Below, piece by piece: positions 62,058 to 64,000 of a stretch of DNA of 64,000 bases. Every line of letters starts with the position of its first letter. Position 1 is the first letter of the stretch. The stretch spans positions 177,936 through 241,935 of the forward strand of contig CAVTEM010000011.1 in assembly GCA_963733845.1 (NCBI GenBank), in the 5' to 3' direction. The notes under the pieces were generated by a model. That model did not search any database. It saw only the letters and a list, made by a program, of their open reading frames with translations, and was not told the origin of the DNA. The stretch is from DATFQE01 sp963733845. Lineage in GTDB: Bacteria > Actinomycetota > Thermoleophilia > Gaiellales > Gaiellaceae. The translations under genes were made by a program, and so were the position numbers.

Positions 62058-62762
62058 TCAGAGCAGCTCGGCCGTGTCCCGCGCGAGGTCTGCCGCGCCG
62101 GCCGCGACGATCAGCAAGACGAGCGTCAGCGCCGTCATGCGTGCCCAGGCGCGATCGGGGAGGCGCCGTAACGCGTCGATCCGGCCGAGCCCGACCGCGA
62201 TCGCGCCGCCGACCAGGAACAACGGTGCGCCGACGAGCGCCGGCAGGGCGGGGACGACGAGCAAGGCCAGCCACGGCGAGCAGCGCCACGGATCGATCCG
62301 GGCGCACCGTTCGATCAGCCACGCGACCAGGAGCGCGGCGAGGCCCGGGAGGGCGACGAAGCTCGCGATCGCGAACCAGCGCGGCTCGAGCACGTTGAAG
62401 TCGAGGCCGTCGGTCTTGACGACGGCGCTGCCGACCACCGCGGCCCCGAGCACACCCCAGAGCACCAGGCGGTCCGTTCTGGGGAGGAGCTGCCGTGCCG
62501 CCACGTACGACGCACCGTTTACGGCACCGAAGAGCGCCATGCCGGCGTACAGCTGCGCCGAGTCGAGAAGTGAGAACTGCCCGATCGTGAAACCGTCGTC
62601 GGAGGTAAGGCCGTTCGCGTTCGAGGTGAGCCGCAGGATCAGCATCACGACCCGGCCGCCGATGCCTCCGACCACGCCGCCGACGACTCCGCCGACGACC
62701 ACGCCGACGGCGAGCCACCACGCTACGGTTCGGACGTCGTCGGTGAGGGAGGGTGCGTGCAC
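62058..62762 (-). CDS. Integral membrane protein, unknown
   Basis: A 234-residue protein with six to seven hydrophobic segments; the first (AVGVVVGGVVGGVVGGIGGR) is an unusual valine-glycine repeat, and later ones include LFGAVNGASYVAARQLLPRT. I do not recognise the family, although similar glycine-valine membrane proteins are common in actinobacteria. GTG 62762 is used, with TATCGT 6 bases upstream on the reverse strand. Confidence 0.65.
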   Translation of the reverse strand: MHAPSLTDDVRTVAWWLAVGVVVGGVVGGVVGGIGGRVVMLILRLTSNANGLTSDDGFTIGQFSLLDSAQLYAGMALFGAVNGASYVAARQLLPRTDRLVLWGVLGAAVVGSAVVKTDGLDFNVLEPRWFAIASFVALPGLAALLVAWLIERCARIDPWRCSPWLALLVVPALPALVGAPLFLVGGAIAVGLGRIDALRRLPDRAWARMTALTLVLLIVAAGAADLARDTAELL

Positions 62763-62768
62763 GCGCGC

Positions 62769-62774
62769 ACGATA
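62769..62774 (-). promoter_or_regulatory. Leaderless -10 hexamer of the membrane-protein gene
   Basis: On the reverse strand TATCGT (62774 to 62769) ends 6 bases before GTG 62762. Confidence 0.45.
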
Positions 62775-62836
62775 GAGGGAAGCTGGACCCGTCCTGGGCC
62801 GTCCTGTGGGCGACCACTGACCGAGGGGGAGGCGTC

Positions 62837-63621
62837 ATGGCCTACGAGGAGCTCAAACAGCGGCAGAGCGTGATGTGGGGCAACGGGCCCTACCAGCGGA
62901 TCACCGAGACGCTCATCGACATCCACGACGCCGTCGTCGAGCGGCTGGCGCCCGGGGCGGGCGACCGCTGGCTCGACCTGGCCTGCGGCACGGGGGCCGT
63001 CGCCGAGCGAGCCGCCGCCGCCGGGGCGCGGACCACGGGGGTCGACCTCGCGCCCGGGCTCATCGAGACTGCCAAGGATCGCGCAGCGGAGCTGGGACTC
63101 GAGATCGAGTACGTCGTCGGCGACGCGGAGCGGCTCAGCTCGCAGACGCGAGCGTCGACAAGGTCTCCTCGACCTGCGGGATCATGTTCACCCCGACCAC
63201 GAGGCTACCGCGCGCGAGCTCGCGCGGGTCACGGCGCCCGGCGGGCGGATCGCGCTCGCCAACTGGACACCGACCGGCGGCCTCGCGAAGATGTTCAAGG
63301 TGATGGCGCCCTACCAGCCGGCGCCGCCGCCGAGTAGCCCGTTCGACTGGGGCGACAAGGGCCGCGTCGAGGAGCTGCTCGGCGAGTCGTTCGAGCTCGA
63401 GCTCAGGAGCACGTCTCGACGCTGCGGGTGGAGTCCGGAGAGGCCTACTGGGAGCTCTTCTCCACGAGCTACGGGCCGACCAAGACCCTCGCCGACTCGC
63501 TCGGCGATCGCCGCGAGGAGCTCCACCGCGACTGGGTCGACTTCTTCGAGACGAACTACCGCGCAACGGCGAGATCGCCCACACGCGCGAGTACCTGCTC
63601 GTCCTCGGAAGACGCCGCTGA
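62837..63621 (+). CDS. Class I SAM-dependent methyltransferase (frameshifted)
   Basis: The N-terminal half is intact: RWLDLACGTGAVAERAAAAG (motif I) and VVGDAERLS. Later parts lie in other frames: DKVSSTCGIMFT, ARVTAPGGRIALANWTPTGG, then GEAYWELFSTSYGPTKTLAD and a C-terminal REYLLVLGRRR ending at 63621. At least three shifts are needed, all parts in order. This is the ubiquinone/menaquinone-type small-molecule methyltransferase fold; the substrate is unknown. A purine-rich GAGGGGGAGG precedes ATG 62837. Confidence 0.75.
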
Positions 63622-63650
63622 CGGCATGGCAAAGTGGCGTCGTGGCCACG

Positions 63651-64000
63651 ATGGCCGATCTCGACGAAACCCGCGCTCGCGATGCCGCAGGCGACGAAGG
63701 AGGTGTCCGAGGACGGTAGGCCTGCCTATCACGTCCACGGCAAGCTGTTCTGCTTCCACCGCGGCCGCCGCCCGGACGCGGTCGATCCGGACACGGGCGA
63801 GCGCCTGGCCGACGTTCTGATGTTCCGCGTGGCCGACGTCGGCGTGAAGGAGCTCATGGTCGCGGACGAGCGCGGCATCTTCTTCACGACCCCGCATTTC
63901 AAGGGCTATCCGGCCGTGCTGATGCGCATCCCGGACCTGGCCCGGATCGACCTGGAGGAGTCGCAGGACCTCGTCGCGGAGGCCTGGCTCACGCGGGCGC
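63651..64000 (+). CDS. MmcQ/YjbR family protein (3' partial, frameshifted)
   Basis: ATG 63651 begins MADLDETRA; after a shift near 63675 the sequence continues as MPQATKEVSEDGRPAYHVHG, KLFCFHRGRRPDAVDPDTGE and ELMVADERGIFFTTPHFKGY, the typical core of YjbR/MmcQ (DUF419) DNA-binding-like fold proteins. The gene runs off the window end near EAWLTRA. Its role is unknown. Confidence 0.75.

Overview
The window is high-GC DNA that looks like a chromosome segment of an actinobacterium, most likely class Thermoleophilia (Gaiella/Solirubrobacter-like). That placement is inferred from remembered family resemblance (AtpZ-AtpI head of the ATP synthase operon, long-form Hpf, SigK/RskA pair, DUF4097 and collagen-like surface proteins) and was not tested. 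I see no insertion sequence, prophage, CRISPR array, rRNA or tRNA; one tmRNA gene is present. About 16 genes carry one or more +/-1 frameshifts, often in G or C runs and at least six within 0.7 kb of secA. This looks like long-read consensus error, so most broken genes here are probably intact in the cell. The exception is prfB, whose CTTTGAC site is the classical programmed frameshift.

Layout. 1-5.2 kb: surface/secreted proteins (DUF4097, sortilin-like propeller), a DUF354 glycosyltransferase-like gene and a broken GNAT gene. 5.2-10.7 kb: F-type ATP synthase genes atpZ-I-B-E-F-H-A-G. 10.7-17.9 kb: an oligopeptide ABC transporter (permease C, then substrate-binding protein, permease B and two ATPases) with a reverse-strand cupredoxin-like secreted protein inside it. 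17.9-21.5 kb: a small membrane protein, a zinc-finger anti-sigma factor and a reverse-strand ABC-2 exporter. 21.7-23.6 kb: atpD-atpC, about 11 kb away from the rest of the ATP synthase genes. 23.6-30.5 kb: stress-protein-like gene, metallophosphoesterase, zinc ribbon, metH and a GCS2-type ligase. 30.6-37.8 kb: an envelope polysaccharide block (LCP ligase, UDP-glucose dehydrogenase, two nucleotidyltransferases, cupin) with merR-ahcY inside it. 37.9-42.6 kb: comF, hpf, a hypothetical gene, secA. 43-51.6 kb: prfB, ftsE-ftsX-rnr-VOC dioxygenase-esterase-methyltransferase-smpB-PEP mutase in one tightly overlapping run. 51.6-56.3 kb: secreted propeller, SigK/RskA, tmRNA, then a lower-GC stretch. 56.5-64 kb: MFS exporter, subtilisin, metallophosphoesterase, flavoprotein, cupin, membrane protein, methyltransferase and a partial MmcQ/YjbR gene.

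The most unusual signal is a set of five roughly 150-170 bp palindromic elements in two sequence families (family I at 9614 and 33873; family II at 18775, 34721 and 39082). Each sits at the 3' end of a gene; three overlap the host gene and supply its last codons and stop. Within a family the core is conserved. The outer arms differ between several copies, yet in each copy the left arm still pairs with the right arm. I do not recognise these elements.

A second genome-wide habit is visible: about a dozen genes have a TANNNT -10 hexamer 6-9 bases before the start codon and no Shine-Dalgarno, implying leaderless mRNAs. Several start codons appear non-standard (ATA for atpG, ATC for the GCS2 gene, CTG for rnr), which may be real or single-base errors.
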